A stretch of DNA of 64,000 nucleotides from an uncultured Helicobacter sp. (GTDB lineage: Bacteria; Campylobacterota; Campylobacteria; Campylobacterales; Helicobacteraceae), in the NCBI GenBank assembly GCA_949298825.1, contig CASFYB010000004.1, positions 1-64,000 of the forward strand, given 5' to 3'. Shown here one piece after another: positions 51,961 through 59,776 of this stretch. Positions within the stretch are counted from its first letter, which is position 1. Each line of letters begins with the position of its first letter. Under the pieces are notes generated by a model that worked only from the letters and a program-made list of their open reading frames with translations, did not search any database and had not been told where the DNA came from. Position numbers and translations under genes: made by a program.

Positions 51961-52423
51961 TCCCTTCTAGCGCAAATAATTTATGCTTTACTTCTAGGCC
52001 TAATGCATAGCCTCCAATATGAGACTTTGCCACCACTCTATGACAAGGGATGATAATACAAATTGGGTTTTTAGAGCAGGCATTCCCCACTGCGCGAAAG
52101 GCCATGGGAGCACCCAACTTAGCTGCCACTTCTCCATAGCTCAAGCTATCTCCATATTCAATCTGACTTAAATAATCCAACACCTGTCCAGAAAAGCCCC
52201 TTACTCCATGCCAAAGGGGTAGATCAAATCTCTTTAATCTATGTAAAAAATAAGCATCCATTTGCGCATGAAGCTCTTTAAACAAAGGGGTCACCACCTC
52301 TTTTGATAGCTCCCCTTTTATATAATTTGAAGGCAAAAAACCTGTGATATATTCTTCCTTTTGAAGCGCTACAAACTCCCCTAAAGGCGTGGATAATCTA
52401 TATGACAGAATATCTGTATTCAA
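51947..52423 (-). CDS. ogt: methylated-DNA-[protein]-cysteine S-methyltransferase
   Basis: The 158-residue suicide repair protein transfers methyl groups from O6-methylguanine to its own cysteine. The active site is IIIPCHRVV (Cys near 127). SYGEVAAKLGAPMAFRAVGNACSKNP (parts: SYGEVAAKLG and RAVGNACSKNP) contains the arginine finger, and IGGYALGLEVKHKLFALEG is the C-terminal signature. The N-terminal domain is short, as in Ogt. The 3' end overlaps the convergent AddB-like gene by 14 bases; it follows purE after eight bases. Confidence 0.93.
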   Translation of the reverse strand: MNTDILSYRLSTPLGEFVALQKEEYITGFLPSNYIKGELSKEVVTPLFKELHAQMDAYFLHRLKRFDLPLWHGVRGFSGQVLDYLSQIEYGDSLSYGEVAAKLGAPMAFRAVGNACSKNPICIIIPCHRVVAKSHIGGYALGLEVKHKLFALEGIRGF

Positions 52424-52431
52424 AAAACACC

Positions 52432-52926
52432 TTATAAGAACTTTTCAATTTGTTTAGAATCTGATTCTATTTTTTTTAGTCCATCCTGACGCTGTGCTAC
52501 AAGCTTTTGTGCAAGCTTACTATCATGAATAGCCAGAATCTGCACTGCCAAATAGGCTGCATTTATCGCTCCTGCCTTGCCAATAGCCACTGTGGCAACT
52601 GGCATACCACTTGGCATTTGCACAGTGCTCAACAACGCATCAAGCCCATCTAATGCGCCACCAGGCATTGGCACGCCAATCACAGGCTTAGTCGTGATAG
52701 CTGCAATCCCACCAGCAAGATGTGCGGCCATGCCAGCTGCAGCGATAAATACTTTTGCCCCCTTTTTTTCTGCATCACTCACATATTGATGCACACGCTC
52801 TGGACTCCTATGGGCAGATGCTACTAAGACCTCATACCTTACTCCAAAATCTTCCAAAACCTTTAAACACTCTTGCATTAAAGCATAATCGCTTTTACTC
52901 CCCATCATCACACTGACAAAATCCAT
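52432..52926 (-). CDS. purE: N5-carboxyaminoimidazole ribonucleotide mutase PurE
   Basis: The 164-residue enzyme moves the carboxyl group from N5-CAIR to CAIR in purine synthesis. Family sequences: [12 protein letters not shown] (about 7-18), [29 protein letters not shown], and [20 protein letters not shown] with [19 protein letters not shown] nearby, which bind the substrate. ATG 52926 with GAGG upstream is chosen over the preceding TTG. It is divergent from the META-domain gene. Confidence 0.95.
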   Translation of the reverse strand: MDFVSVMMGSKSDYALMQECLKVLEDFGVRYEVLVASAHRSPERVHQYVSDAEKKGAKVFIAAAGMAAHLAGGIAAITTKPVIGVPMPGGALDGLDALLSTVQMPSGMPVATVAIGKAGAINAAYLAVQILAIHDSKLAQKLVAQRQDGLKKIESDSKQIEKFL

Positions 52927-52967
52927 CAATACTCCTCTATATTTTTTTTACATTTTAGCAAACGCGG

Positions 52968-52973
52968 TATAAT
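52968..52973 (+). promoter_or_regulatory. -10 element for the META-domain gene
   Basis: TATAAT in GCGGTATAATTTTGG, 36 bases before the GTG start of the next gene. The minus strand has TAAAAT (52957-52952), which may be the purE -10. Confidence 0.55.
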
Positions 52974-53008
52974 TTTGGCAATTTCTATGAATAACTAAAG
53001 GCAAAACA

Positions 53009-53455
53009 GTGCGTCCTATCTCTTTTATCCTATTTATATGCATGCTTGGCTCTAGACTTCTTGCGGATGGAAACTTCACCCTGGCTATAGAAAATGATCG
53101 CGAATATTTGGGGGAATGGAAGATTGATGGTATCAGTATTGATGGCACACCCCTAAAAGCTTCTGGGTATCTTAAAATCTATCCTGATAGATATCAGGGC
53201 TTTGTAGGGTGTAATGTCTTTTATGGTGCGCTTAGGGTAATGGAGCAAAATCTCCTTACCATAATCCCGCAAGGAGCAACTAATCGTACTTGTAAGAACA
53301 AGCAAAATAGCATAGAGGCTCATTTCTTGCGCTATTTTCTTGGTGCATTTGAAGTGCAAAAAACCTTCCTTGATACCAAAACTCTAAGATCTAAAATTAT
53401 TCTTAAAAATCCTCGTATGAGTATATGGCTTTCGCCTCGAGGTAAAAGACGCTAG
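53009..53455 (+). CDS. META-domain (HslJ-like) secreted protein
   Basis: The 148-residue protein has a signal sequence (SFILFICMLGSRLLA) and then YLGEWKIDGISIDG, GYLKIYPDRYQGFVGCNVFYG and TNRTC, the pattern of the META/HslJ domain (a small beta-fold with conserved GCN). HslJ is a heat-inducible E. coli lipoprotein; function of META proteins is poorly known. GTG is chosen as start with AAAGG seven bases upstream; no ATG is closer to the signal. Four Cys are present, two of them in the signal or mature N-terminus, so lipidation is possible but no perfect lipobox is seen. Confidence 0.7.
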   Translation: MRPISFILFICMLGSRLLADGNFTLAIENDREYLGEWKIDGISIDGTPLKASGYLKIYPDRYQGFVGCNVFYGALRVMEQNLLTIIPQGATNRTCKNKQNSIEAHFLRYFLGAFEVQKTFLDTKTLRSKIILKNPRMSIWLSPRGKRR

Positions 53456-53481
53456 AAGAGCACCTACTTTTAAAATTTGAA

Positions 53482-53487
53482 GTATAA
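53482..53487 (+). promoter_or_regulatory. -10 element for the EamA-glycosyltransferase cluster
   Basis: TATAAT in AGTATAATCAT, 27 bases after the META-gene stop and 32 before the TTG start of the transporter gene. Confidence 0.55.
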
Positions 53488-53513
53488 TCATATTAAAAAA
53501 TAAGGTGGTTATC

Positions 53514-54419
53514 TTGTCAAACAGCCTTTCTGCTGGAATTTTTTTTATGTTTTGTGCTTCTTTTTTCTTTGCACTCATGAATGCCTTTGTCAAAGTTCTA
53601 TCTCCTAGTATCTCTCCAGTAGAAAATATATTCTTTCGTTCTCTTTTAATGGCTATTTTCATGGGCTTATTTATGATTGCTAGAAAAGAAAAAATCAAAA
53701 AAAAGAGTGGGGGCTGGGGTGGCTTATTTTTTCGCGCATTTATGGGAGGGATAAGCCTTATGGCATTATTTTATAATATTGCTACTATTCCACTTGGCAC
53801 AGCCACTACTTTCGCACAAAGCACACCATTATATGCTGTTTTTTTTGCAGCGCTCATCTTGAAGGATAAAATCTCTATACCAAGTTTGCTAGCTACAATA
53901 CTTGGCTTTATTGGCATTATTTTTATTTGCAACCCAAAGGAAGGGAATCTACATAGCATGAATATTGTTATGGGGATACTTAGTGGCGGAGGAGCTGCGC
54001 TTGCTCTTGTCACGCTACGCACGCTAAAAGATTATTTTCACAATCACTTTATCATTTTTTTCTTCGGGGCTAGCATGAGTTTGGTCGCCCTTGGCATGTT
54101 TTTTATCCCTCATTTTTTTGTCGATAATACCTGGAAAAATCCAAACCCACAAGAATGGTTATTGATACTTTCAATGGCTCTTGCTGGGACTTTGGGCCAG
54201 CATTTTTTAACCAAAGCCTATATGAGTGCCCCACCAGGTATTGTTGCACCTATTGATTATATAAAGATTGTTTGGGGGATCTTTATGGGTATATATTTGG
54301 GCGATAGCCTACCAGATTTTAATAGCTTCATAGGCATTATTCTTGTGGTTTGCTCTGGATTGATCATTGCACTACCAATTTTTCTCAAAGATATAAAATC
54401 TCTAAAGAGACTAAAATAA
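53514..54419 (+). CDS. EamA/DMT-family membrane transporter
   Basis: About 301 residues with ten predicted helices in two EamA halves; an example is FFALMNAFVKVLSPSISPVE in the first and GILSGGGAALALVTLRTLKD at the start of the second. Substrates of the drug/metabolite superfamily cannot be predicted. TTG 53514 is preferred over GTG 53505 because AAGGTGG lies five bases upstream. The stop codon TAATG shares a base with the next ATG, so translation is coupled. It begins a four-gene cluster with two probable sugar-transfer proteins and a pseudopilin, so transport of an envelope precursor is plausible. Confidence 0.85.
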   Translation: MSNSLSAGIFFMFCASFFFALMNAFVKVLSPSISPVENIFFRSLLMAIFMGLFMIARKEKIKKKSGGWGGLFFRAFMGGISLMALFYNIATIPLGTATTFAQSTPLYAVFFAALILKDKISIPSLLATILGFIGIIFICNPKEGNLHSMNIVMGILSGGGAALALVTLRTLKDYFHNHFIIFFFGASMSLVALGMFFIPHFFVDNTWKNPNPQEWLLILSMALAGTLGQHFLTKAYMSAPPGIVAPIDYIKIVWGIFMGIYLGDSLPDFNSFIGIILVVCSGLIIALPIFLKDIKSLKRLK

Positions 54420-55669
54420 TGCTGCAATTTAGCAATCTGTTTAAAATCATCTTCCTTTATCCAAAATTATGGATCTATTTATCTAAAAAAACTTCACGCA
54501 AGTTTGATTCCATAGATGCGCTTTTTGGGGTTATTATCTTGGGGATTTATACCTTTTTAATCTTTATGATAGAAGAAACCTCTATTAGTGAACGAGAAGC
54601 AAAAAACTTCTTTGAAAATCCTGATTTTTTATATGTCTTTGCTAGGTGGATATGTAGCATCTTTGGTCAAAATGACCTTGCACTCAAATCCCCTATGCTT
54701 GCCTTGCACTTTATAAACCTCTCTTTGCTCTATGGGATTTGTCGCAGGATTTTTAGAAAAAAGCAAGATAGCCTTTATGTTATCCTGATTTATGGCTTAC
54801 TGCCTGGAGCAAACTTTAGTGCCCTTATTTTTTCTCAAAGTGCTTGGATTGCATCATTTAGTTTATTTGTAGGCTATATCTACACTCGATATAAAAAATT
54901 TCCATTAATATTAATCGCGCTAGTAAGCATGCTAGATTCTGGAGCATTCGTGCTACTTTTAGGGGCTGGAGGGTTTTTTATCATACGCAAAGACTTTAAA
55001 ACTGCCCTGACATGTCTTATTTGTCTGGGTATTAATCTTTATCTTTATGGCCTAGATATAGGCGGAAGACCACAGGCCTATTTTCTAGAAACATTGGGGC
55101 AGATTGCGATGCTATATTCTCCTATACTTTTTATCTACTATATTTATAGTATTTATTGGGGGCTCCGTAAGGGTAGTTTTTTATCCTATATTGCTGCTAG
55201 TAGTATTTTATGCTGCTTTTTACTATCCTTTAGACAGAATATTGATTTTTATACTCTTATCCCTCAAAGCCTAATTGGTCTACCTGTTATGGCACAGTGC
55301 TTTCTCAATGATTTAAGAATGCATCTAAAACCCTTTAGAAAACCCTATTACTTTTTTGCCAGCTGTGCGCTTTTAGCCCTAGTGTTGCAATCAAGCATCA
55401 CTTTTGGGAATAAGCTTACCTATATTTTTTCCTCTCGTCCTAATTTTGCTTCAAGCTATTATTTTTCCAAAGAAATTGCCAATGCACTAAAATCTCGTGG
55501 AATCACAGCCATTAGCGCACCAGCCAATTTGCAATATCAGCTACGATTTTATGGCATCCCTAAAAGCCCTCACTTTTTCCTCACCCCTGTCAAAAAAAAC
55601 TCTAAAGCCGATATCACCATATCTTATGCCAAACGAGAAATCCACCGTTTTAAAATCACTAAAAGATGA
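54419..55669 (+). CDS. polytopic membrane protein, possibly GT-C-type glycosyltransferase
   Basis: 416 residues from ATG 54419 with about ten hydrophobic helices. Near the first loop EETSISEREAKNFFENPDFLY resembles the loop of GT-C (ArnT/PMT-like) enzymes where an acidic residue sits after the first helix; this match is by eye. The C-terminal about 70 residues (ANALKSRGITAISAPANLQYQ and later) are soluble. Start overlaps the previous stop by one base and its end overlaps the next start (ATGA). Earlier frames upstream lie inside the EamA gene and were not used. Confidence 0.55.
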   Translation: MLQFSNLFKIIFLYPKLWIYLSKKTSRKFDSIDALFGVIILGIYTFLIFMIEETSISEREAKNFFENPDFLYVFARWICSIFGQNDLALKSPMLALHFINLSLLYGICRRIFRKKQDSLYVILIYGLLPGANFSALIFSQSAWIASFSLFVGYIYTRYKKFPLILIALVSMLDSGAFVLLLGAGGFFIIRKDFKTALTCLICLGINLYLYGLDIGGRPQAYFLETLGQIAMLYSPILFIYYIYSIYWGLRKGSFLSYIAASSILCCFLLSFRQNIDFYTLIPQSLIGLPVMAQCFLNDLRMHLKPFRKPYYFFASCALLALVLQSSITFGNKLTYIFSSRPNFASSYYFSKEIANALKSRGITAISAPANLQYQLRFYGIPKSPHFFLTPVKKNSKADITISYAKREIHRFKITKR

Positions 55670-56385
55670 ATCCCAAATATTCCGCCCAGAAGGCCTTTTT
55701 GCTCTTTGAATGCATCCTTGCTATCTTGCTCATAAGTATTATCGCCCTCTTTGCACACCAAGTCCTACTTTCACAAACTAGTCGTGCTGCTAATCTCCTA
55801 GTCCAATCACTACACTATACTAAAATGCTAGCCCTCACCCAAAGCACACATTACACAAATAAAGAACAGGTACAATGGCTAACTGATAAATTTCCAAGCA
55901 TCAACCCTCAATCTTTGATCGATGAGCCGACCTTCTGGCAACTACAATTTCACCAAAGTGGGACCTACACAAAAAGCAGCTTTAGTATCTACCTAGATAC
56001 ACCAAGGATCTCTAGCACGACACATTATGATGGTCGTCCTATGGCTGGAGATTTGATCGCAATAGAAGGTATTAATTTGCGCTGTCTTAGTGGATATAAC
56101 AATACTAATATCTCTGATTTTTGCAAAAACAATGCTGATAGCGGGGTAAGATTCTTGGAATCTTTTGGTATCAACCTTGGTGTCAAAATCCAAGATACTT
56201 GCAAAGAGAATCAAACAGCGCGCATTAGTTTTGATTCCTCTGGATTTGCCTATTGTGGCAAACAAGTCAAACTGCAAGAGGCTCTTATTGTTAAATTACA
56301 AAGCCCCATATCAGTACAATATGTCTGCATTCTACCACCTTATGGACTTATCGCCCAAGGAGAAATATGCAAAAAATACTTATAA
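55666..56385 (+). CDS. pseudopilin-like protein with type IV prepilin N-terminus
   Basis: The 239 residues begin MNPKYSAQKAFLLFECILAILLISIIALF: a short basic leader, then a hydrophobic helix with Glu at the fifth position after Ala-Phe, the hallmark of type IV prepilins and type II secretion pseudopilins (only parts are quoted: QKAFLLFECILAILL). Here the residue before the cleavage site would be Ala instead of the usual Gly. After the helix comes a 180-residue periplasmic part with six Cys (LRCLSGY, DFCKNN, DTCKEN, FAYCGK, VCILPP, EICKKY). No prepilin peptidase or secretion ATPase lies in the window. Confidence 0.7.
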   Translation: MNPKYSAQKAFLLFECILAILLISIIALFAHQVLLSQTSRAANLLVQSLHYTKMLALTQSTHYTNKEQVQWLTDKFPSINPQSLIDEPTFWQLQFHQSGTYTKSSFSIYLDTPRISSTTHYDGRPMAGDLIAIEGINLRCLSGYNNTNISDFCKNNADSGVRFLESFGINLGVKIQDTCKENQTARISFDSSGFAYCGKQVKLQEALIVKLQSPISVQYVCILPPYGLIAQGEICKKYL

Positions 56386-57515
56386 TGAATGACTTTGATA
56401 TCACCAAAAGGCCACGTCCAGCAAGGCTAGTGGATATGCTAAAAGAGCATTACAAACTTTATGCAATCGCTCCATTATTAAGCCCTATTGAAGGCGTGCA
56501 AACCTTTAGCTATCCTGCAGCAAAACGAGCTAAAGAGAGAAGCAAAGAAGAAAATTTAGCCCTATATGACAAACTTAGAAATGATGATTTTATACCACTC
56601 ATTTTTACAAAAGAGCGTTTAAAAATACTAGATATCTTTAAAACTCTTCCCCAGATGGATCTCATTATCATTGAAGATATCACTCTTCTACCCTTTGGCA
56701 TCCAATATATCAAACAACACCCACAAACTCGCCTTATGATAGATCTAAGAGAATATTACCCACTAGAATATGAAGGAGATCCAAAGTGGATGTCAACTTT
56801 TGGGAAATTTTTTCAATTTCTATGTGAGCAATATTTAAAATACATTGATGTGGCATTATGTGTAAGCGAAGGGATTGCTAAACGCTATAAAAAAGATTTT
56901 AATCTAGATTGTATAGTTTTTTACTCTCTTCCACCATTTCATAGCCACAGGCCAAGTCCACTTAGCCAACCAATATCACTTATTTATCATGGTTTTTTAA
57001 GCACAGATCGCAACTCACAGAATCTAATTGAGTTAGCTAGGCTTTTGGATAGAAGATTTCATCTTTATATCATGGGTCTTAGCAATCAAGCAGGCTATAT
57101 AGAATCACTAAAAACAAATATGCCAAATAATATTAGTTTTATTAACCCCGTAGAAATGAATGAAATTATAAATTTTACACAACAATTTGATATCGGCCTA
57201 CTTACCTTAAGTCCAAACTCTTTTAATAACGCCAATGCAATGCCAAATAAATTTTTTGAGTATATTCAAGCAAGGCTTGGTATCATCAGCACACCTATAC
57301 CAAGTATCACTCCATGGATTAAACAATATAAATTTGGAAAATGTGCGCAAAGTTTTGAAGCTAAGGATATGGCTGAGTGTCTCAATAAACTTAGTGATAG
57401 AGAAATTTTAGATTTTAAAATGGCTTCTAACAAAATAGCTAGCAAGCTAAGTATGCTAGAAAATCAAAAGAAGATTCTTAATATCATTAAAAATCTTCTA
57501 AATGATAATCATTAA
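56367..57515 (+). CDS. glycosyltransferase, GT4-like
   Basis: A 382-residue cytoplasmic protein with two Rossmann-like halves. Evidence: ILIMNDFDITKRPRPARLVDMLKEHY at the start (in parts), ISLIYHGFLSTDRN at the domain junction (about 205-218), HLYIMGLSNQAG, and the GT-B sugar-nucleotide region NAMPNKFFEYIQARLGII (about 290-307) with the EX7E-like acidic pattern not clear. Such enzymes add sugars to lipids, LPS or proteins; donor and acceptor unknown. It overlaps the pseudopilin gene by 19 bases. It ends in NDNH before convergent slyD. Confidence 0.8.
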   Translation: MQKILIMNDFDITKRPRPARLVDMLKEHYKLYAIAPLLSPIEGVQTFSYPAAKRAKERSKEENLALYDKLRNDDFIPLIFTKERLKILDIFKTLPQMDLIIIEDITLLPFGIQYIKQHPQTRLMIDLREYYPLEYEGDPKWMSTFGKFFQFLCEQYLKYIDVALCVSEGIAKRYKKDFNLDCIVFYSLPPFHSHRPSPLSQPISLIYHGFLSTDRNSQNLIELARLLDRRFHLYIMGLSNQAGYIESLKTNMPNNISFINPVEMNEIINFTQQFDIGLLTLSPNSFNNANAMPNKFFEYIQARLGIISTPIPSITPWIKQYKFGKCAQSFEAKDMAECLNKLSDREILDFKMASNKIASKLSMLENQKKILNIIKNLLNDNH

Positions 57516-57563
57516 AAAAATATTTATCCAATAAAAGATCTTATGGTTTTAATATTTAATTTC

Positions 57564-58136
57564 TTAGTGGCAACCACAGCCACTTCCACAACCACAACCT
57601 CCACCATCATCATGGCTATGCTCATGGTGATCATTGCTTCCACAACCACAGCCACTTCCACAACCACAGCCTCCGCCTACACCACCACTTAAGATCTCTT
57701 GTTCGCTAGCCTCTCTAACATCCAATACCATCACATCAAAGACCAATGTCTTACCAGCTAAAGGATGATTATAATCAATCATTACCACACTATCATTGAA
57801 ATCTTTTACAATAACTTGTACTGTACGACCATCCTCACCTTGACCAAAAAGCGTCATGCCTTCTTTAAGCTCAATCCCTTCAAACTGATCTCTTGGCACC
57901 TCTTGCAAAAAATCTGTACGATAAACACCATAAGCATCTTCTGGGGCAATCTCTACGCTAAATGAATCTCCTGCGCCCTTCTGTGAAAGCGCCTTTTCTA
58001 GCCCTGAAATAATCTGTCCAGATCCATAAAGAAATTCCAAAGGCTGTGCGCCTTTATTAGTGTCGATTAGTTCATTATTATCTTTATCTCTAACGCTATA
58101 TTCCATCGCAACAACAGTATTTTGTTTGATTTTCAT
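57564..58136 (-). CDS. slyD: FKBP-type peptidyl-prolyl isomerase SlyD with metal-binding tail
   Basis: The 190 residues form an FKBP domain with insert-in-flap chaperone domain: LEFLYGSGQIISGLEKAL (about 32-49), EIAPEDAYGVY, and DYNHPLAGKTLVFDVMV. The C-terminal 37 residues are Cys/His/Gly-rich with two copies of CGCGSGCGC separated by NDHHEHSHDDGG. SlyD binds nickel with such tails and hands it to hydrogenase maturation proteins, and in Helicobacter also connects to urease. It lies downstream of the tol-pal genes. Confidence 0.94.
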   Translation of the reverse strand: MKIKQNTVVAMEYSVRDKDNNELIDTNKGAQPLEFLYGSGQIISGLEKALSQKGAGDSFSVEIAPEDAYGVYRTDFLQEVPRDQFEGIELKEGMTLFGQGEDGRTVQVIVKDFNDSVVMIDYNHPLAGKTLVFDVMVLDVREASEQEILSGGVGGGCGCGSGCGCGSNDHHEHSHDDGGGCGCGSGCGCH

Positions 58137-58153
58137 TATTTATCCTTTTATTT

Positions 58154-59140
58154 TTAATTAGATTTTGTACTCTTATCAGATTTTTTCTGATTCTTAATAT
58201 CATTTTTATCGTTATCCTTTTCTTTCAAAGCTTTCTTGCCCTGTTCAGAATCTGGATACAATCGTATTAAAAGATCTATAAACTTCTGATAATTTTCTTG
58301 ATCACTAAGATAGCGGAAAGACCATGCTGTCCTCCACAATAAAACAGGCATATAAACTGCATTCTCATCAAGTGTAGCAGACTTTTTATAATATTCTACA
58401 GCATACTCATAGTCTTTTTTTCTATAAGCAATATCTCCAAGCATGAAATAAGATTCTGCACTTTTATAATCCTGCTTAATCAACTCATTTAAAACATACT
58501 CTGCATTTTTATAGTCTTTTTTATAAATCAGATCTTTTGCATCATTAAAATTTTCTTTATTGCTTTTTTTAAGCTTAATGGTTTTTTCTTGTTTTTCTTT
58601 TTCTTCTTTAGCCTTTTGGGCTTTCTCTTCCTCTTCACTCAATGCTTGTATTTTTTGTGTTTTTTCAAGGAATTGAGACATAAGGGTTAGCTGCTGAATA
58701 ATACTATTATTACTTTCTGTCATCACCCTATTAAGCTCTTGAAGCGAGGCTTGAAGTTTTTTAATATCCTCTTGCTGTGAAAGCAGTTGGGCCTTTAGCT
58801 CATCAATTTGCGCATAACCCTGCTTCAACCTTCCATCAAAGGTCTGATTCCCTGCCTTTAGCTCATCAAAGCTTCTCTGTAACGCAAAAAAGGAATCTGT
58901 AAATTTTTTAATCGTTAGATTTTGCCCTTCGATTAAGGATTTAAACCCATCCTGTGTCTGTTCCAATGAAGTAAAACGATTTTGCAAATCAGTAGCAATA
59001 TTTTGGAGATTCTTGGAGCTTGACTGCAGGGAGCTAATATCATTTTTTGTAGCCCCTGACTGCAGCTCAAAAGCAGAAGGTTCTGCCCATAGCAAAGAAG
59101 AGCAGAACAAAAATAATAAAAAAATATTTTTGTATGTCAT
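58154..59140 (-). CDS. cpoB: CpoB/YbgF-like Tol-Pal associated protein
   Basis: 328 residues with a signal peptide (FLLFLFCSSLLWA), an extended coiled coil (about 30-185; heptads as in LKAQLLSQQEDIKKLQASLQ), a Lys/Glu-rich stretch, and TPR repeats (about 200-305; DAKDLIYKKDYKNAEYVLNE, YFMLGDIAYRKKDYEYAVEYY), ending in a Lys-rich tail. In E. coli CpoB trimerises by the coiled coil and coordinates Tol with peptidoglycan synthesis. It directly follows pal, the standard tol order. Confidence 0.85.
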   Translation of the reverse strand: MTYKNIFLLFLFCSSLLWAEPSAFELQSGATKNDISSLQSSSKNLQNIATDLQNRFTSLEQTQDGFKSLIEGQNLTIKKFTDSFFALQRSFDELKAGNQTFDGRLKQGYAQIDELKAQLLSQQEDIKKLQASLQELNRVMTESNNSIIQQLTLMSQFLEKTQKIQALSEEEEKAQKAKEEKEKQEKTIKLKKSNKENFNDAKDLIYKKDYKNAEYVLNELIKQDYKSAESYFMLGDIAYRKKDYEYAVEYYKKSATLDENAVYMPVLLWRTAWSFRYLSDQENYQKFIDLLIRLYPDSEQGKKALKEKDNDKNDIKNQKKSDKSTKSN

Positions 59141-59146
59141 AGATTC

Positions 59147-59659
59147 TTACTGTGATTGTTTAGTAAGTCTAATATCGCCTCTGCGATTTTTTTGATAGCA
59201 TTCATTGGTTTTTTCCTCACAGATTGGCTTAGATTTTCCTAGTGAGATGACTTGAATTCTATCTTTGTCAATACCTCTTGTTATCAAGGCTGTTTTTACA
59301 ACAAGAGCACGCTTATTGCCTAAGGCAAAATTATACTCATCACTGCCAAACTCATCTGTATTACCCTCAACCAAGACATTCATTTCTGAATTATCATTGA
59401 TAGTTTTTGTCGCCTGATCAAGAGTATCTTGCATATCAGCGCGGATTTCATATTTATCAAAATCAAAATAAATACTACCGACAATTGTGCCATCTTCAAG
59501 TTTTTCTTCTGGAGCTTCAGGCTCTACGATATTTGGTTCAATAGCTTCTTCCTCTCTTACAACATTATCAGTATTAGCAATTTCTTTTTTTGCACAGCCA
59601 GTCAAAAGTACAAAAATAGAAAAAATAAGCGATAACTTCAAAATTAAAATCTTTTGCAT
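59147..59659 (-). CDS. pal: peptidoglycan-associated lipoprotein Pal
   Basis: A 170-residue outer-membrane lipoprotein with lipobox LLTGC (Cys22), an acidic linker, and an OmpA-like domain (about 60-170) with IYFDFDKYEIRAD, NVLVEGNTDEFGSDEYNFALG and KRALVVKTALITRGI. The Asp and Arg needed to bind diaminopimelate of peptidoglycan are present (TDEFG, NFALGNKRA). Pal links the outer membrane with the cell wall and is drawn to the division site by TolA. The 117-base gap to tolB has no obvious promoter but is AT-rich. Confidence 0.93.
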   Translation of the reverse strand: MQKILILKLSLIFSIFVLLTGCAKKEIANTDNVVREEEAIEPNIVEPEAPEEKLEDGTIVGSIYFDFDKYEIRADMQDTLDQATKTINDNSEMNVLVEGNTDEFGSDEYNFALGNKRALVVKTALITRGIDKDRIQVISLGKSKPICEEKTNECYQKNRRGDIRLTKQSQ

Positions 59660-59776
59660 AAAAACCCTTCAATAAGTAAATAAACAGCTCAAGGCAATTT
59701 TACAAAAAATACATTAACTAATAATGTCTGTAATATCTGTAATTTTATAACAAAAAACTAAAATAGTCAATAATAA

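Noticed and set aside
53384-54022. Minus-strand frames opposite the META and EamA genes
   Set aside because: The plus-strand genes have a signal peptide, helices and good starts; the minus frames are shadows.
57501-57513. AATGATAATCATT, identical to the core of the E. coli Fur box
   Set aside because: It consists of the last codons and stop of the glycosyltransferase gene, lies between convergent genes and not at a promoter, and Helicobacter Fur boxes differ from the E. coli one.
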